Shown here: positions 45,709 through 55,521 of the stretch, piece after piece
Position numbering within the stretch: the first letter of the stretch is position 1
Layout of the letters: every line of letters begins with the position of its first letter
NCBI RefSeq assembly: GCF_000943555.1
Contig: NZ_JTDV01000015.1
Coordinates: forward strand, 1 to 64,000
Length of the DNA stretch: 64,000 nt
Origin: Neotamlana nanhaiensis
Lineage (GTDB): Bacteria; Bacteroidota; Bacteroidia; Flavobacteriales; Flavobacteriaceae
Direction of reading: 5' to 3'
The notes under the pieces: generated by a model
Told to the model about the DNA's origin: nothing
Database searches by the model: none
Seen by the model: the letters and a program-made list of their open reading frames with translations, nothing else
Position numbers and translations under genes: made by a program

Positions 45709-46500
45709 TTATTTGTTAAGTTTTTTCACTGTTTTAAAGTTTAAAAACTCAACAAATAACGAAAAAGCAATTGCAAAATACAGATAACCTTTGGGTATGG
45801 CTCCAACTTCATTACCAAATAATTTGGTATGCGACAGGTGAGCCGCTTCTGTAATTAACATAAAACCAATTAATATTAAAAAAGCTAAACCGAGTAATTG
45901 TATACTAGGATGCGAATCGATAAATTTTCTAATAGGATTAGCAAAACCAATCATTATAAATATTGAAATAATAACGGCTATAATCATTAAAACCAGTGTG
46001 TAATTGTGGTTTGGGTGTAAACCGTTGGTCATACCTACCGCTGTTAAAATAGAATCGATTGAAAATATAAAATCTATTAACAGAATTTGGGTAATGGCCT
46101 GTTTTAGGCTTTGTACTTTTTTCTTTTTTAAATGATTTTCGTCGTGTTTTGGTAACTCAACCTTTTCATGTATTTCGCTGGTGCTTTTGTAAATTAAAAA
46201 AATACCTCCTACAAAAAGAATTAAGGCTTGCCAACTAATAGCGGCATGAAACCAAGATAGGTTTACAGTGTAAAATGGTTCTTTTAACCCAATTAAAAAA
46301 CTCACAAAAAACAATAAAATAATGCGCTGCGCCATGGCCAAAAGCAACCCAATGTTCATGGCTTTACTGCGTTGGTTTTCGGGTAGTTTATTGGCTGCAA
46401 TCGATATAAAAACAATATTATCGATACCTAAAATAATTTCTAAAAAAGTTAAGGTAAGTAATGCCATTAAGGCGTCGCTAGTTAATAGAAAGTCTATCAC
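45709..46500 (-). CDS. TerC family membrane protein
   Basis: 263 residues with seven predicted membrane helices. LTFLEIILGIDNIVFISIAANKLP and FIFSIDSILTAVGM carry the conserved acidic residues of the TerC family; RKFIDSHPSIQLLGLAFLILIGFMLI follows. TerC proteins export manganese or other divalent metals, or assist insertion of metal-dependent exoenzymes; the Bacillus members act in the Mn-dependent extracellular pathway. The ion is not read from sequence. Single gene. Confidence 0.88.
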   Translation of the reverse strand: MIDFLLTSDALMALLTLTFLEIILGIDNIVFISIAANKLPENQRSKAMNIGLLLAMAQRIILLFFVSFLIGLKEPFYTVNLSWFHAAISWQALILFVGGIFLIYKSTSEIHEKVELPKHDENHLKKKKVQSLKQAITQILLIDFIFSIDSILTAVGMTNGLHPNHNYTLVLMIIAVIISIFIMIGFANPIRKFIDSHPSIQLLGLAFLILIGFMLITEAAHLSHTKLFGNEVGAIPKGYLYFAIAFSLFVEFLNFKTVKKLNK

Positions 46501-46685
46501 AGAATCTTTAATTTATTTTATAAAGCTAGTTAAAAAAATAATTAGTTAAGTGTTTGTTTTTAGTATTCTTTATAAATTTTAAAAGTTTGCTTTATTTTAG
46601 ACAATAGTTGTTTTAGTTTATTAACTTATTTTTTAGAAACTAAAAACGTGAATAGCCGTATATTTACAGCTTCTTAAGTTAAAGT

Positions 46686-48287
46686 ATGCAAAAACAAAGT
46701 ATTTCCTTTAAAGAAACAGGTTACTTCTCGCAGTTAATTTGTGATTATTTAGATGAAAATGACGCGTTAAAATCATTTTATAATCGATTCCCAAAAATAG
46801 ATGCGTTTAAATTTCAAATGGAAGAGAAGGCATCATCTTTTAAGGTTGAGACGCGACAAGTTTTAGTTAATAGTTTACAAAATCAGTATGAAACCTTACA
46901 AACATCAGATGCTACTTTAACTCATATTAAAAGCCTTTTACAACCTAATACGTTTACGATAACAACGGGTCATCAATTAAATTTGTTTACAGGGCCACTG
47001 TATTTTTTGTATAAAATTATTTCTACAATTAACCTTACAAAACAATTAAAAGTAACCTATCCCGATAAAAATTTTGTGCCTGTTTATTGGATGGCCACCG
47101 AAGACCATGATTTCGATGAAATAAATTACTTCAATTTTAAAGGAAAAAAAGTTGTTTGGAATAGAGATGCTAATGGAGCTGTTGGTGAGCTTTCCACCCA
47201 AGGTTTAGATGCTATTTTTAAAGTGATTTCGAGTGAATTTGGTTCAAATAATAATGCTAACTATTTAAAAGCCCTTTTTAAATCGGCGTATTTAGAACAT
47301 GAAAATTTAGCTGATGCAACCAAATATTTAGTAAACGAGCTATTTAAAGATTATGGGTTAGTGATTATTGATGCCAATTCAAAAGCGTTAAAGCAGGTAT
47401 TTACTCCGTATATTAAGGACGAATTGTTGCGCCAAATATCATTTAAAGCAGTAAGTAAAACCAATGAAGCGTTATCAACCACATCAGAAGCTTATAAAAT
47501 TCAAGTTAATCCCAGAGAGATAAATTTATTTTATTTAAATGAGAATTTAAGAGAGCGTATTGTTTTAGAAGATGATGTTTATAAAGTTTTAAATACAGAT
47601 ATTACATGGAGCGAGAGTGAGATATTAAAACACCTCGATGAGATGCCACAGCGTTTTTCGCCCAACGTTATAATGCGTCCGCTTTACCAAGAAGTTATTT
47701 TGCCAAATTTATGCTATATAGGTGGCGGTGGTGAATTGGCGTATTGGTTTCAGTTAAAAGACTTTTTTAACGAAGTAAACGTAACGTTTCCTATGTTGTT
47801 ATTGCGAAACTCCGTGTTGGTTCAAAATGAAAATCAATTTAAAAAACTTGAAAATTTAAGTGTTTCGTTAAAGCATTTGTTTCTAAAAAAGCATGCTTTT
47901 ATAAACAAGCGTGTTCGAGATATATCGAATATTGATATAGATTTTAGTCCTCAAAAAACACATTTACAGCAACAGTTTAAAGATTTATATACACTAGCAG
48001 AACAAACCGACAAATCCTTCGTTGGAGCTGTAAAAGCACAAGAAAAGAAACAGGTTAAAGGACTAGAAGCGCTAGAAAAACGACTACTTAAAGCGCAAAA
48101 GCGAAAATTAAAAGATGAAATTGAACGGGCAACCGTTATAAAAAATCAATTATTTCCTAATGAAAGTTTACAGGAGCGAAATGCTAATTTTTCGGAATTG
48201 TATTTAGATTTTGGAGATGATTTGATTCCGAGTTTAATGCAACAATTAGAACCTTTACAAAATGAATTCGATGTTTTGGTTTTATAA
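46686..48287 (+). CDS. bshC: Bacillithiol biosynthesis cysteine-adding enzyme
   Basis: 533 residues, normal length for BshC. The nucleotide-binding TGHQLNLFTGPLYFLYKIISTINLTKQL motif, then PVYWMATEDHDFDEINYF, the region YIGGGGELAYWFQLKDFF and the C-terminal coiled coil QTDKSFVGAVKAQEKKQVKGLEALEKRLLKAQKRKLKDEIER. It joins cysteine to glucosaminyl-malate to form bacillithiol, the main low-molecular-weight thiol. BshA and BshB are elsewhere. A thiol-transferase-like DinB gene at 32.2 kb may use the product. Confidence 0.93.
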   Translation: MQKQSISFKETGYFSQLICDYLDENDALKSFYNRFPKIDAFKFQMEEKASSFKVETRQVLVNSLQNQYETLQTSDATLTHIKSLLQPNTFTITTGHQLNLFTGPLYFLYKIISTINLTKQLKVTYPDKNFVPVYWMATEDHDFDEINYFNFKGKKVVWNRDANGAVGELSTQGLDAIFKVISSEFGSNNNANYLKALFKSAYLEHENLADATKYLVNELFKDYGLVIIDANSKALKQVFTPYIKDELLRQISFKAVSKTNEALSTTSEAYKIQVNPREINLFYLNENLRERIVLEDDVYKVLNTDITWSESEILKHLDEMPQRFSPNVIMRPLYQEVILPNLCYIGGGGELAYWFQLKDFFNEVNVTFPMLLLRNSVLVQNENQFKKLENLSVSLKHLFLKKHAFINKRVRDISNIDIDFSPQKTHLQQQFKDLYTLAEQTDKSFVGAVKAQEKKQVKGLEALEKRLLKAQKRKLKDEIERATVIKNQLFPNESLQERNANFSELYLDFGDDLIPSLMQQLEPLQNEFDVLVL

Positions 48288-48321
48288 AGCTTAAGCCAAA
48301 TAAGCGTCTTGTCGAGTGCGG

Positions 48322-48356
48322 TTTTAACTCCGTTAAAATACGAGTTGTTTTTTTAG
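48322..48356 (+). terminator. Terminator of bshC
   Basis: TTTTAAC (48322-48328) and GTTAAAA (48332-48338), 7-bp stem with a 3-nt loop, followed a few bases later by seven T. Confidence 0.5.
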
Positions 48357-48406
48357 ATTTATTATAATTTTTCTTTCTGTTTTCTCTCATTTCAATAGCC
48401 ATAGCA

Positions 48407-48437
48407 TTGGCTTGTTTTTTTCAAATACGTACTTTTG
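48407..48437 (+). promoter_or_regulatory. Promoter of the PLP decarboxylase gene
   Basis: TTG (48407-48409), 20 nt, TACTTTTG (48430-48437). The expected leader is about 10 nt before the ATG at 48452, the same spacing as at pyrD. Confidence 0.65.
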
Positions 48438-48451
48438 AAAAAAAATAATTC

Positions 48452-49822
48452 ATGCACAAAATTGATATAGATTTAGTTGAAATGACTCTTGATGTTATGA
48501 AATATACCATCGATAGAATTTCGGCCACCAATAGTAAAATAGGTAAACCCAAAAAAGAATCAGAACTTAAAGCGCTTGTTGGCGAAACTGTTACCAAAAA
48601 AGGTATTGGAGGGGAGCAAGCATTTAAATTGTGGAAAAAACATTTAATGAAAGCTAATGTACCTGCCGATCATCCAAGGCATTTAGCTTTTGTGCCAGCA
48701 TCACCTACACGTGCTGCTGTAATGTTCGATTTGGTAACATCGGCATCAAGTATTCATGGTGCGTATTGGATGGAAGGCGCTGGCGGTATTTTTTGTGAAA
48801 ACGAGGCTATGCGCTGGATGGTATCGCTTACTGGTTTACCCGAAGGTGCTTTTGGTGTATTTACAAGTGGTGGTACTGCGGCAAATTTATCGGCTATTGT
48901 AACAGCTCGCGAATATTGGCGTAAAGACGACACATACAAACGAGAAAAAGGCTTGATTATCACTTCAATTGGGGCACATTCCTCAATAAAGGCAATGGCT
49001 AAAGTGGCCGATGTAGATATTCTGTTAGTAGATTCTGAAGAAAAATTAACAGGAAACGACCTACGCAAAACAATAGATGCTTTAAATTTCCATCAGCGTA
49101 AGCGTTTGTTTGCGGTAGTCGCTACTGGTGGCACAACAAACGCAGGAATTATAGACGATTTGGAAGGTGTTGCTAAAGTTTGCGAAACCGAAAACCTTTG
49201 GTTTCATGTAGATGCTGCTTATGGCGGTGGCGCATTAATTGCCGATTCTGTACGCCATTTATTTAAAGGTATAGAGCTAGCCGATAGCATTACTATCGAT
49301 CCGCATAAATGGATGTTTTCACCTTACGATTGCGGTGCTGTAATTTACAAGAATCCTGAATTAGCTAAAGCGGCGCATTCTCAACAAGGCTCTTATTTAG
49401 ATATTTTTAAAGATGAAGGTGCACATGGTTTTAATCCTACCGATTACCAAATTCAGCTTACACGTCGTGTTCGCGGATTGCCATTATGGTTTTCACTAGC
49501 AACACACGGTACCGATAGGTATAAAGAAGCTGTGGAGCGCGGTTTAGAACTTGCTCAGATTGCAGGGAAAATGATTGAAGAAATGCCACATGTAGAGTTG
49601 GTGCGGGACCCAAGTTTGTCTTGTGTATTGTACCGAAGAATTGACTGGAAACCCGAAGATTACACACATTGGACATACGAAAATCATAAATCTGGTTTTG
49701 CTTTGGTAACGCCAACTAAATGGAAAAATGGAGATACTTTTGAAACTGTGTCACGTTTTTGTTTTATAAATCCAGACACCACAGAAGAAGATATCAAATT
49801 GATTTTAGAATCGATGAAATAA
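48452..49822 (+). CDS. Group II pyridoxal-dependent decarboxylase
   Basis: 456 residues. The fold of aromatic-L-amino-acid and glutamate decarboxylases: FTSGGTAANLSAIVTARE, SIGAHSSIKAMAKVADV (stacking His), ATGGTTNAGIIDDLEG, WFHVDAAYGGGALIAD and the PLP lysine in SITIDPHKWMFSPYDCG. It removes CO2 from an amino acid, but the substrate (aspartate, glutamate, aromatic or diaminobutyrate) cannot be fixed by reading alone. Alone between bshC and guaA, with its own promoter. Confidence 0.92.
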   Translation: MHKIDIDLVEMTLDVMKYTIDRISATNSKIGKPKKESELKALVGETVTKKGIGGEQAFKLWKKHLMKANVPADHPRHLAFVPASPTRAAVMFDLVTSASSIHGAYWMEGAGGIFCENEAMRWMVSLTGLPEGAFGVFTSGGTAANLSAIVTAREYWRKDDTYKREKGLIITSIGAHSSIKAMAKVADVDILLVDSEEKLTGNDLRKTIDALNFHQRKRLFAVVATGGTTNAGIIDDLEGVAKVCETENLWFHVDAAYGGGALIADSVRHLFKGIELADSITIDPHKWMFSPYDCGAVIYKNPELAKAAHSQQGSYLDIFKDEGAHGFNPTDYQIQLTRRVRGLPLWFSLATHGTDRYKEAVERGLELAQIAGKMIEEMPHVELVRDPSLSCVLYRRIDWKPEDYTHWTYENHKSGFALVTPTKWKNGDTFETVSRFCFINPDTTEEDIKLILESMK

Positions 49823-50242
49823 AAATTTATTTTAGAAGGTATTTTAATATTCTCGGTACAATTCTTCGTGCCTCAGAATCACTCGAATTGACAACTGAAG
49901 TCTAATTGAAACTTTACGTCACTTCGAGTAAATTTGCGTAGAGCAACGCAGCAAATTTGTATCGAGAAACGTTACAAAATATAAGCTAAAAAAAATCTCG
50001 GTACAATTCCTCATGACTCAAAATCACTTGAATTGACAAATGAAGTCTAATTGAAACGTTAAGTCACTTCGAGTAAATTTGCGCAGAGTAACGAAGCAAA
50101 TTTGTATCGAGAAGTACTTTTTAACTAAGCCTTTTAGGTTTCGCTAGCATTTTCAAGAAAACGTCTAAAAAAATAGTTTTGTTGACAATTAAGTAAAAAA
50201 ATTATAACAGGTAATTAGCAATTAAAAAATCAATTATTATTT
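49823..50242. other. Intergenic region with tandem repeats before guaA
   Basis: 420 bp without a gene. Most of it is two copies of a 118-119 bp unit; the last 110 bp before guaA are AT-rich and otherwise featureless. Confidence 0.65.
49851..50113. repeat. Two tandem copies of a palindromic 118-bp repeat (period 145 bp)
   Basis: TCTCGGTACAATTC starts at 49851 and again at 49996; each copy runs to TTTGTATCGAGAA (49969 and 50113) and the copies differ at about 15 sites. The right part of each is an imperfect palindrome: CGAGTAAATTTGC pairs with GCAAATTTGTATCG. A third relative is at 20067-20130, inverted. Confidence 0.8.
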
Positions 50243-50248
50243 TTGCGC

Positions 50249-51784
50249 ATGCAACACGATAAGGTACTTATTTTAGACTTCGGATCGCAATACACACAAC
50301 TTATTGCCCGTAGAGTACGAGAACTCAACATTTATTCCGAAATACACCCATTTAACAAAATTCCAACCAATCTTAGCGATTATAAAGCGGTTATCCTTTC
50401 TGGGAGTCCAAATTCGGTAAGAGGTGAGCAAGCGTTACATCCAGAATTATCGCAAATACGTGGCATAAAACCTATGCTTGCGGTTTGTTACGGGGCGCAA
50501 TATTTGGCGCACTTTTCGGGAGGCGAAGTAGCACCATCGAACACCAGAGAGTACGGTCGTGCAAATTTATCGTTTATAAAAAATGAGGAAGCGTTTTTTG
50601 AAGGTATAAATGAAGGTAGCCAAGTTTGGATGAGCCATAGCGATACCATTAAAAAACTACCAACAAATGGCGTTTTATTGGCTAGTACAAGCGATGTTGA
50701 AAATGCCGCATATAAAATTGAAGGCGAAACCACTTATGCCATTCAATTTCATCCAGAAGTTTATCATTCAACCGATGGAAAGCAGCTTTTAGAGAACTTT
50801 TTAGTAAACATCGCTGGTTTAAATCAAGATTGGACACCGCAGTCGTTTGTTGAAGAAACGGTTGAAGCTATAAAAGAAAAAGTAGGCAACGATAAAGTAG
50901 TTTTAGGTTTATCGGGTGGTGTAGATTCTACAATTGCTGCTGTTTTATTAAATAAAGCCATTGGGCAAAACCTGTACTGTATTTTTGTAAATAACGGTTT
51001 ATTGCGTAAAAATGAGTTTGAAAACGTACTTAAGCAATACGAAGGTATGGGCTTAAACGTTAAAGGTGTCGATGCTTCGGGACGCTTTTTAGAGGCCTTA
51101 AAAGGTATTGAAGATCCTGAGAAAAAACGTAAAGCCATTGGTAACGCTTTTATTGAGGTTTTTGATGATGAAGCGCACAAAATAAAAGACGTAACTTGGT
51201 TAGCACAAGGCACTATTTACCCCGATGTTATTGAAAGTGTTTCGGCAACTGGTGGGCCATCGGCAACTATAAAAAGTCATCATAATGTTGGTGGTTTACC
51301 CGATTTTATGAAACTTAAAATTGTAGAGCCTTTACGTGCTATTTTTAAAGATGAGGTTCGCCGTGTAGGTGCAAGTTTAGGAGTTAGCCCAGAGTTGTTA
51401 GGCAGACATCCGTTTCCTGGTCCTGGTTTAGGGATTCGTATTTTAGGCGATATTACTGCCGAAAAAGTACGTATGTTACAAGAAGTTGATGCTATTTTTA
51501 TTGATGGTTTAAAAGCCTGGGGACTTTACGATAAGGTTTGGCAAGCTGGAGCCATGTTATTACCCGTAAATAGTGTTGGCGTTATGGGAGACGAGCGTAC
51601 TTACGAAAAATGTGTAGCGCTTCGTGCTGTTGAAAGTACCGATGGTATGACCGCCGATTGGGTAAATTTACCTTACGAGTTTTTACAAAAAACAAGCAAC
51701 GATATAATAAATAAAGTTAAAGGCGTTAATAGAGTAGTGTACGATATTAGTTCGAAACCACCAGCAACTATTGAGTGGGAATAA
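50249..51784 (+). CDS. guaA: GMP synthase (glutamine-hydrolysing)
   Basis: About 511 residues from the ATG at 50249; a TTG at 50243 in frame is less likely. Glutaminase domain with [23 protein letters not shown] (Cys near residue 80) and QFHPEVYHS (His-Glu). ATP pyrophosphatase domain with [17 protein letters not shown] and the C-terminal dimerisation domain ([33 protein letters not shown] end). It makes GMP from XMP and glutamine. A -7-like TATTTTTG ends only 3 bases before the ATG. Confidence 0.97.
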   Translation: MQHDKVLILDFGSQYTQLIARRVRELNIYSEIHPFNKIPTNLSDYKAVILSGSPNSVRGEQALHPELSQIRGIKPMLAVCYGAQYLAHFSGGEVAPSNTREYGRANLSFIKNEEAFFEGINEGSQVWMSHSDTIKKLPTNGVLLASTSDVENAAYKIEGETTYAIQFHPEVYHSTDGKQLLENFLVNIAGLNQDWTPQSFVEETVEAIKEKVGNDKVVLGLSGGVDSTIAAVLLNKAIGQNLYCIFVNNGLLRKNEFENVLKQYEGMGLNVKGVDASGRFLEALKGIEDPEKKRKAIGNAFIEVFDDEAHKIKDVTWLAQGTIYPDVIESVSATGGPSATIKSHHNVGGLPDFMKLKIVEPLRAIFKDEVRRVGASLGVSPELLGRHPFPGPGLGIRILGDITAEKVRMLQEVDAIFIDGLKAWGLYDKVWQAGAMLLPVNSVGVMGDERTYEKCVALRAVESTDGMTADWVNLPYEFLQKTSNDIINKVKGVNRVVYDISSKPPATIEWE

Positions 51785-51810
51785 ACCTTGTTTAAGTTTA
51801 TAACTTAGCA

Positions 51811-51950
51811 AGTATGCCCGCGATAGGGATAGCAATGGAAAGCCCACAGCGAATCCGCAATAAGCGGGGAGCGCGGACTTGTAATGAATAGCCCGACCGC
51901 GTTTTCGACTTAAATCGAAATCGCGGGATCGCCCAAATTAATTTTGGCAT
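51811..51950 (-). repeat. Structured intergenic repeat, copy B (candidate ncRNA)
   Basis: GC-rich for this genome. CCCGCGAT (51817-51824) can pair with ATCGCGGG (51920-51927), closing the element. Inside it, CCGC/GCGG (51855-51867) and TTTCGA/TCGAAA (51903-51920) form small hairpins. The inner CCGCG near 51896-51901 could also pair with the closing CGCGG, giving two exclusive folds. The element aligns on the minus strand with 2735-2850. Compare with the Rfam Flavo-1 model; I could not do so. Confidence 0.55.
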
Positions 51951-52053
51951 GTTATGTGTTATATTTTTTGTGGGTTTATAAACTTTTTGCTTTAAAACCT
52001 ACGTATATACTCAGGTTTATTACCTTTAACAAACATACAGCTCACTAAGTAAG

Positions 52054-53982
52054 ATGAAGAAATTTTTAATAGCACTAGTTTTAATAGGTTGGTTTAACGC
52101 GGTTAACGCTCAAAATTTTAGTACCCATCGTGTAAAAGATGGCGAAACGGTTGAGGCTTTAGCTAAACAATATTATGTTACTCCTGCCGATATTTACAGT
52201 TTAAATCCAGATGCTAAAAAAGGGTTACAGGCCAATACTATTTTAATTATTCCTATCTCGAAAGCTAATAAACCTAAGGTTACTATTGTTAAGGAACTAG
52301 AAGGGTTTAAAACGCATAAAACAAAACGTAAGGAAACATTGTACGGTATTGCAAAACAGTATAATGTAAGTGAAGATGAACTTAAAAAACACAATACGTT
52401 TTTATATGCTAACCCCTTGCGTAAAGGCGATGCGTTAAAGATTCCTATTTTTAAAGTGACGGAAATTGTTGAGGAAGTTGCTGAAACTACAGAATATAAA
52501 GTTTTACCGAAAGAAGGGAAATGGCGAATTGCTTATAAGTTTGGAATTTCGGTTAAGGACCTTGAGGATTTAAATCCTGAAATGGGCGATGTTTTAAAGG
52601 AAGGTCAAATTATTAATGTACCTAATTTAGAGCGAGAAGAGCAGAAAGTAATTGACGAAAAATACAGTTATTACAAGGTATTGCCTAAAGAAGGGTTTTA
52701 TCGTTTGAAGGTGAAATTGGGCTTAGAAAAGGAGCAAATTGAAGCTCTAAATCCTGGTTTGGACGAAAGTGGATTAAAAGAAGGTATGATTTTAAAAATA
52801 CCTTTTTCTAACTCGGTTGAAACTTTAAAAGGTTCGGGTATACAAGCTGTTAATTTAGCCGATAGTATTAATGATTTTAGTACCAAGCATATTGCAGTGA
52901 TGTTGCCATTTAGATTGAATAGAGTGGATTTTGACTCGGTGGTTGATACAAAACGCAGTATTAAAACGGATAGATATTTAAATGCTTCATTAGATTTTTA
53001 TTCGGGGGTTTTGATGGCTTTAGATTCGTTGAAAACTCTTGGTGTTTCTGTAAAAGTTGATGTTTATGATACGCAGGGACAAGTAAGCGAAGTAACTAAA
53101 ATTTTAAACGAAAATAACTTCGAAAATGTGCATGCTGTTATTGGTCCTTTAACTACAAGTGCTTTTGATAAGGTAGCTTCGGAGTTAAATAAAATTTCGG
53201 TGCCTGTGGTGTCTCCAATAGGCTCTAACTTAAAGCTTCATGGTAATGTGTTTCAATCGAAACCTTCTGATGAGTTATTAAAAACAAAAATTATTAATTA
53301 CGTTAAAAAGGATTCGTTAGCGAAAAATATCGTTATAATTTCTGATACTAAAACGGCCGATGTTGCTTTAGATTTAAAACGAGAATTTAACTTAGCTAAA
53401 ACAGTAAGTTCTCGAAAGGATAAAAAAACAGGTGAAGATCAATTTTTTGTTATAAAAGACGATATACAGAATGTACTGAAGCCAGGTAAAAATATTGTGT
53501 TTTTAGAAACCGAAAACGAAGGTTTTGCATCGAATGTTTCTAGTATTTTAGCCTCGTTAAATAATAAAATTTTAGTTGAAGGTGGCCAACCATCCGAAAT
53601 TATTTTAACAACAACTCATGAGAATTCTGCTTTTGAGAGCGACCAAATAAACAACACACATTTGTCTAGTTTGCAATTTTTGTTTGCAACAAGCTCGAAA
53701 GAATCTAGTTTTAATGATACGAGTAGCTTTACCAAAAAATACAGTAAAATTTACAATATTACGCCTAATAAACGTGCCGTTAAAGGTTTCGATTTAACTA
53801 TGGATGTGGTGTTACGTTTAGTAACTTCTGAAAATTTATTTATTTCAGCTAAAAACACATTATTAACCGAGTATGTAGAGAATAAGTTTTCATACAAACA
53901 CAAGCTGTTTGGTGGCTATTATAACGATAGTGTGTATTTGGTAAAGTACGATAACTTATCGGTAGTAGAGGTAGAGCAATAA
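52054..53982 (+). CDS. LysM-repeat protein with a periplasmic ligand-binding (PBP1-type) domain
   Basis: 642 residues. Signal peptide to about residue 19 (NAVNAQ). Four LysM-like repeats at about 22-67, 88-132, 146-191 and 205-252 (THRVKDGETVEALAKQYYVTPADIYSLNP and so on); the third and fourth have diverged. From 281 on, HIAVMLPFRLNRVDF to the end resembles a type 1 periplasmic-binding fold (ASLDFYSGVLMALDSL, HAVIGPLTTSAFDKVASELNKISVPVVSPIGS). It probably holds to peptidoglycan and senses or binds a small ligand. It follows guaA in many Flavobacteriaceae, as here. Confidence 0.85.
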   Translation: MKKFLIALVLIGWFNAVNAQNFSTHRVKDGETVEALAKQYYVTPADIYSLNPDAKKGLQANTILIIPISKANKPKVTIVKELEGFKTHKTKRKETLYGIAKQYNVSEDELKKHNTFLYANPLRKGDALKIPIFKVTEIVEEVAETTEYKVLPKEGKWRIAYKFGISVKDLEDLNPEMGDVLKEGQIINVPNLEREEQKVIDEKYSYYKVLPKEGFYRLKVKLGLEKEQIEALNPGLDESGLKEGMILKIPFSNSVETLKGSGIQAVNLADSINDFSTKHIAVMLPFRLNRVDFDSVVDTKRSIKTDRYLNASLDFYSGVLMALDSLKTLGVSVKVDVYDTQGQVSEVTKILNENNFENVHAVIGPLTTSAFDKVASELNKISVPVVSPIGSNLKLHGNVFQSKPSDELLKTKIINYVKKDSLAKNIVIISDTKTADVALDLKREFNLAKTVSSRKDKKTGEDQFFVIKDDIQNVLKPGKNIVFLETENEGFASNVSSILASLNNKILVEGGQPSEIILTTTHENSAFESDQINNTHLSSLQFLFATSSKESSFNDTSSFTKKYSKIYNITPNKRAVKGFDLTMDVVLRLVTSENLFISAKNTLLTEYVENKFSYKHKLFGGYYNDSVYLVKYDNLSVVEVEQ

Positions 53983-54026
53983 TTGTTGTAATAGCTGCGT
54001 TTTTAGGTTTTAACATCTTTAAAAGC

Positions 54027-54569
54027 GTGAACAAGTTATTTATTTTTTGCTTAGTTTTTCTTTTGAATTTTCAAGATCAGCCCGTTAAGTCATGGAAAGC
54101 ATCTTACAAATTAACCTGGAACGATTTTAAAGGAAAACCCCAACTCCAAACAGGCGCAGCGGCTATAACAGCATCGGGTATTTCATTCGGATTTTCAATT
54201 ACAGAAACCGATAGTCATAAGGTCGTCGATTTTACAACCGAAGTGCATGCGCATTTTTACCCAGAACAATCATGGTATATTCCAGAGCAAGCTACAAATA
54301 CAATATTAGGACATGAACAGTTGCATTTTGATATCACCGAATTGTTTGCTCGTAAGTTTCGACAGCGCATTAGTAAATTAAAAATATCGAATAATATAAA
54401 GCAAGAGCTAAAAGCGCTTCATAAAACTATAAATAAAGAGTTAGCTGTTTGTCAAAATAAATATGATTCTGAAACTGATTTTTCAAGAAGTTTTGAAGCT
54501 CAATTACAATGGAAATTGTATGTTGAAGCAGAATTGAAAGCGTTAGAAGATTTTGAGTTAAAGGAATAG
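54027..54569 (+). CDS. DUF922 protein, predicted secreted zinc protease
   Basis: 180 residues. Start is a GTG at 54027 (NKLFIFCLVFLLNFQDQ), giving a signal peptide. The zinc site HEQLH (96-100) is in the signature TNTILGHEQLHFDITELFARKFRQ; the rest is the DUF922 fold (WKASYKLTWNDFKGKPQLQTGAAAITASGI). Predicted periplasmic metallopeptidase; substrate unknown. It lies 44 bp after the LysM gene, so a wall-linked function is suggested. Confidence 0.88.
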   Translation: MNKLFIFCLVFLLNFQDQPVKSWKASYKLTWNDFKGKPQLQTGAAAITASGISFGFSITETDSHKVVDFTTEVHAHFYPEQSWYIPEQATNTILGHEQLHFDITELFARKFRQRISKLKISNNIKQELKALHKTINKELAVCQNKYDSETDFSRSFEAQLQWKLYVEAELKALEDFELKE

Positions 54570-54634
54570 ATTTTAGTTAGAATATAGTGTCAAGAATTAA
54601 GCCATAGGAACAAGCAACCAACAACCAATAACCA

Positions 54635-54865
54635 ATGTTCCCAAATAAAGATTTTCTAATAAAGTTAGCGCATACCAAAATGCCTTATGGCAAGTATAAA
54701 GACCGTTATTTAATAGATTTACCCGAACATTACGTGGTTTGGTATCATAGTAAAGGTTTCCCAAAAGGGCAATTAGGCGATATGCTAAGGCAAGTTTACG
54801 AGCTAAAAGTAAATGGTTTGGAAGATATTATAAGGAATATTAAGCGACAGTTTCCGAAGGGGTAA
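54635..54865 (+). CDS. DUF3820 family protein
   Basis: 76 residues: LIKLAHTKMPYGKYKDRYLIDLPEHYVVWYHSKGFPKGQLGDMLRQVYELKVNGLEDIIRNI. The MPxGKYKxxxLxDLPxxYVxW pattern identifies DUF3820, a small conserved family related to quorum-sensing-regulated virulence factors by name only; its activity is unknown. Upstream gap contains short repeated words (AACCAAC-type). Confidence 0.85.
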   Translation: MFPNKDFLIKLAHTKMPYGKYKDRYLIDLPEHYVVWYHSKGFPKGQLGDMLRQVYELKVNGLEDIIRNIKRQFPKG

Positions 54866-54908
54866 GTTTTTTGGTTATTGGTTTTCGATTAGTTATGACT
54901 CTAAACGA

Positions 54909-55520
54909 CTAAATCGTAGCAAAATATTTAACAATACCACTTAAAATACTTTGTATAGCGTAAGACGCTAAAATTAAACCCATTATTTTACTAATTACTG
55001 TAATACCATAATCGCCAATGCGTTTTTGTAGGTGGTTTGCGGTTAGTAAAATAATACAGGTAATTGCTATTACAATTAACACCAAAAAGGTTGTTATAGC
55101 TTGTTGTTGTATAGAATAAACATGATTGTCGGTTAGTAAAACCACAGCCATTATAGCACCTGGAGACGCAATAGATGGTATGGCTATGGGGAAAATGGTA
55201 ACGTGTTTATAATCGGTAATGCCGCTTTTTTCTTCGGCAGGTTTGCCGCTGCCAAAAATCATGGTTAAAGCAAATAAGAATAAAATAACCCCACCAGAAA
55301 TTTGAAAAGCTTCCAGACTAACCGACATGCCTTCCAAAATAAGCTGTCCTATAACAATAAAAAATAATAAAATTAAAAAGGCAATTCCCGAAGCTCGAAA
55401 GGCTACTTTTTTCTTTTTTTGTAGATCGAATTCTTTGGTTGCTTCTAAGTATACAGGAACACTTCCAATAGGGTCGATTACTGCGAAAATGAAAAAGATT
55501 GAAGTTAATAACTCTGTCAT
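54909..55520 (-). CDS. MarC family membrane protein
   Basis: 203 residues with six predicted membrane helices. The N-terminal ELLTSIFFIFAVIDPIGSVPVYLEATK is the family signature (FxxxDPxGxxP), and SLEAFQISGGVILFLFALTMIFG and PIAIPSIASPGAIMAVVLLTDN follow. MarC proteins are inner-membrane and of unknown transport function; the link to antibiotic resistance has been withdrawn for E. coli MarC. Adjacent to a DUF3124 lipoprotein at 1 bp. Confidence 0.9.
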   Translation of the reverse strand: MTELLTSIFFIFAVIDPIGSVPVYLEATKEFDLQKKKKVAFRASGIAFLILLFFIVIGQLILEGMSVSLEAFQISGGVILFLFALTMIFGSGKPAEEKSGITDYKHVTIFPIAIPSIASPGAIMAVVLLTDNHVYSIQQQAITTFLVLIVIAITCIILLTANHLQKRIGDYGITVISKIMGLILASYAIQSILSGIVKYFATI

Positions 55521-55521
55521 A

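Noticed and set aside
49851-50113. CRISPR-like array
   Set aside because: Only two long diverged copies, no short exact repeats with unique spacers and no cas genes.
53849-54034. Minus-strand frame across the LysM-DUF922 junction
   Set aside because: Overlaps two well-supported genes and has no coding character.
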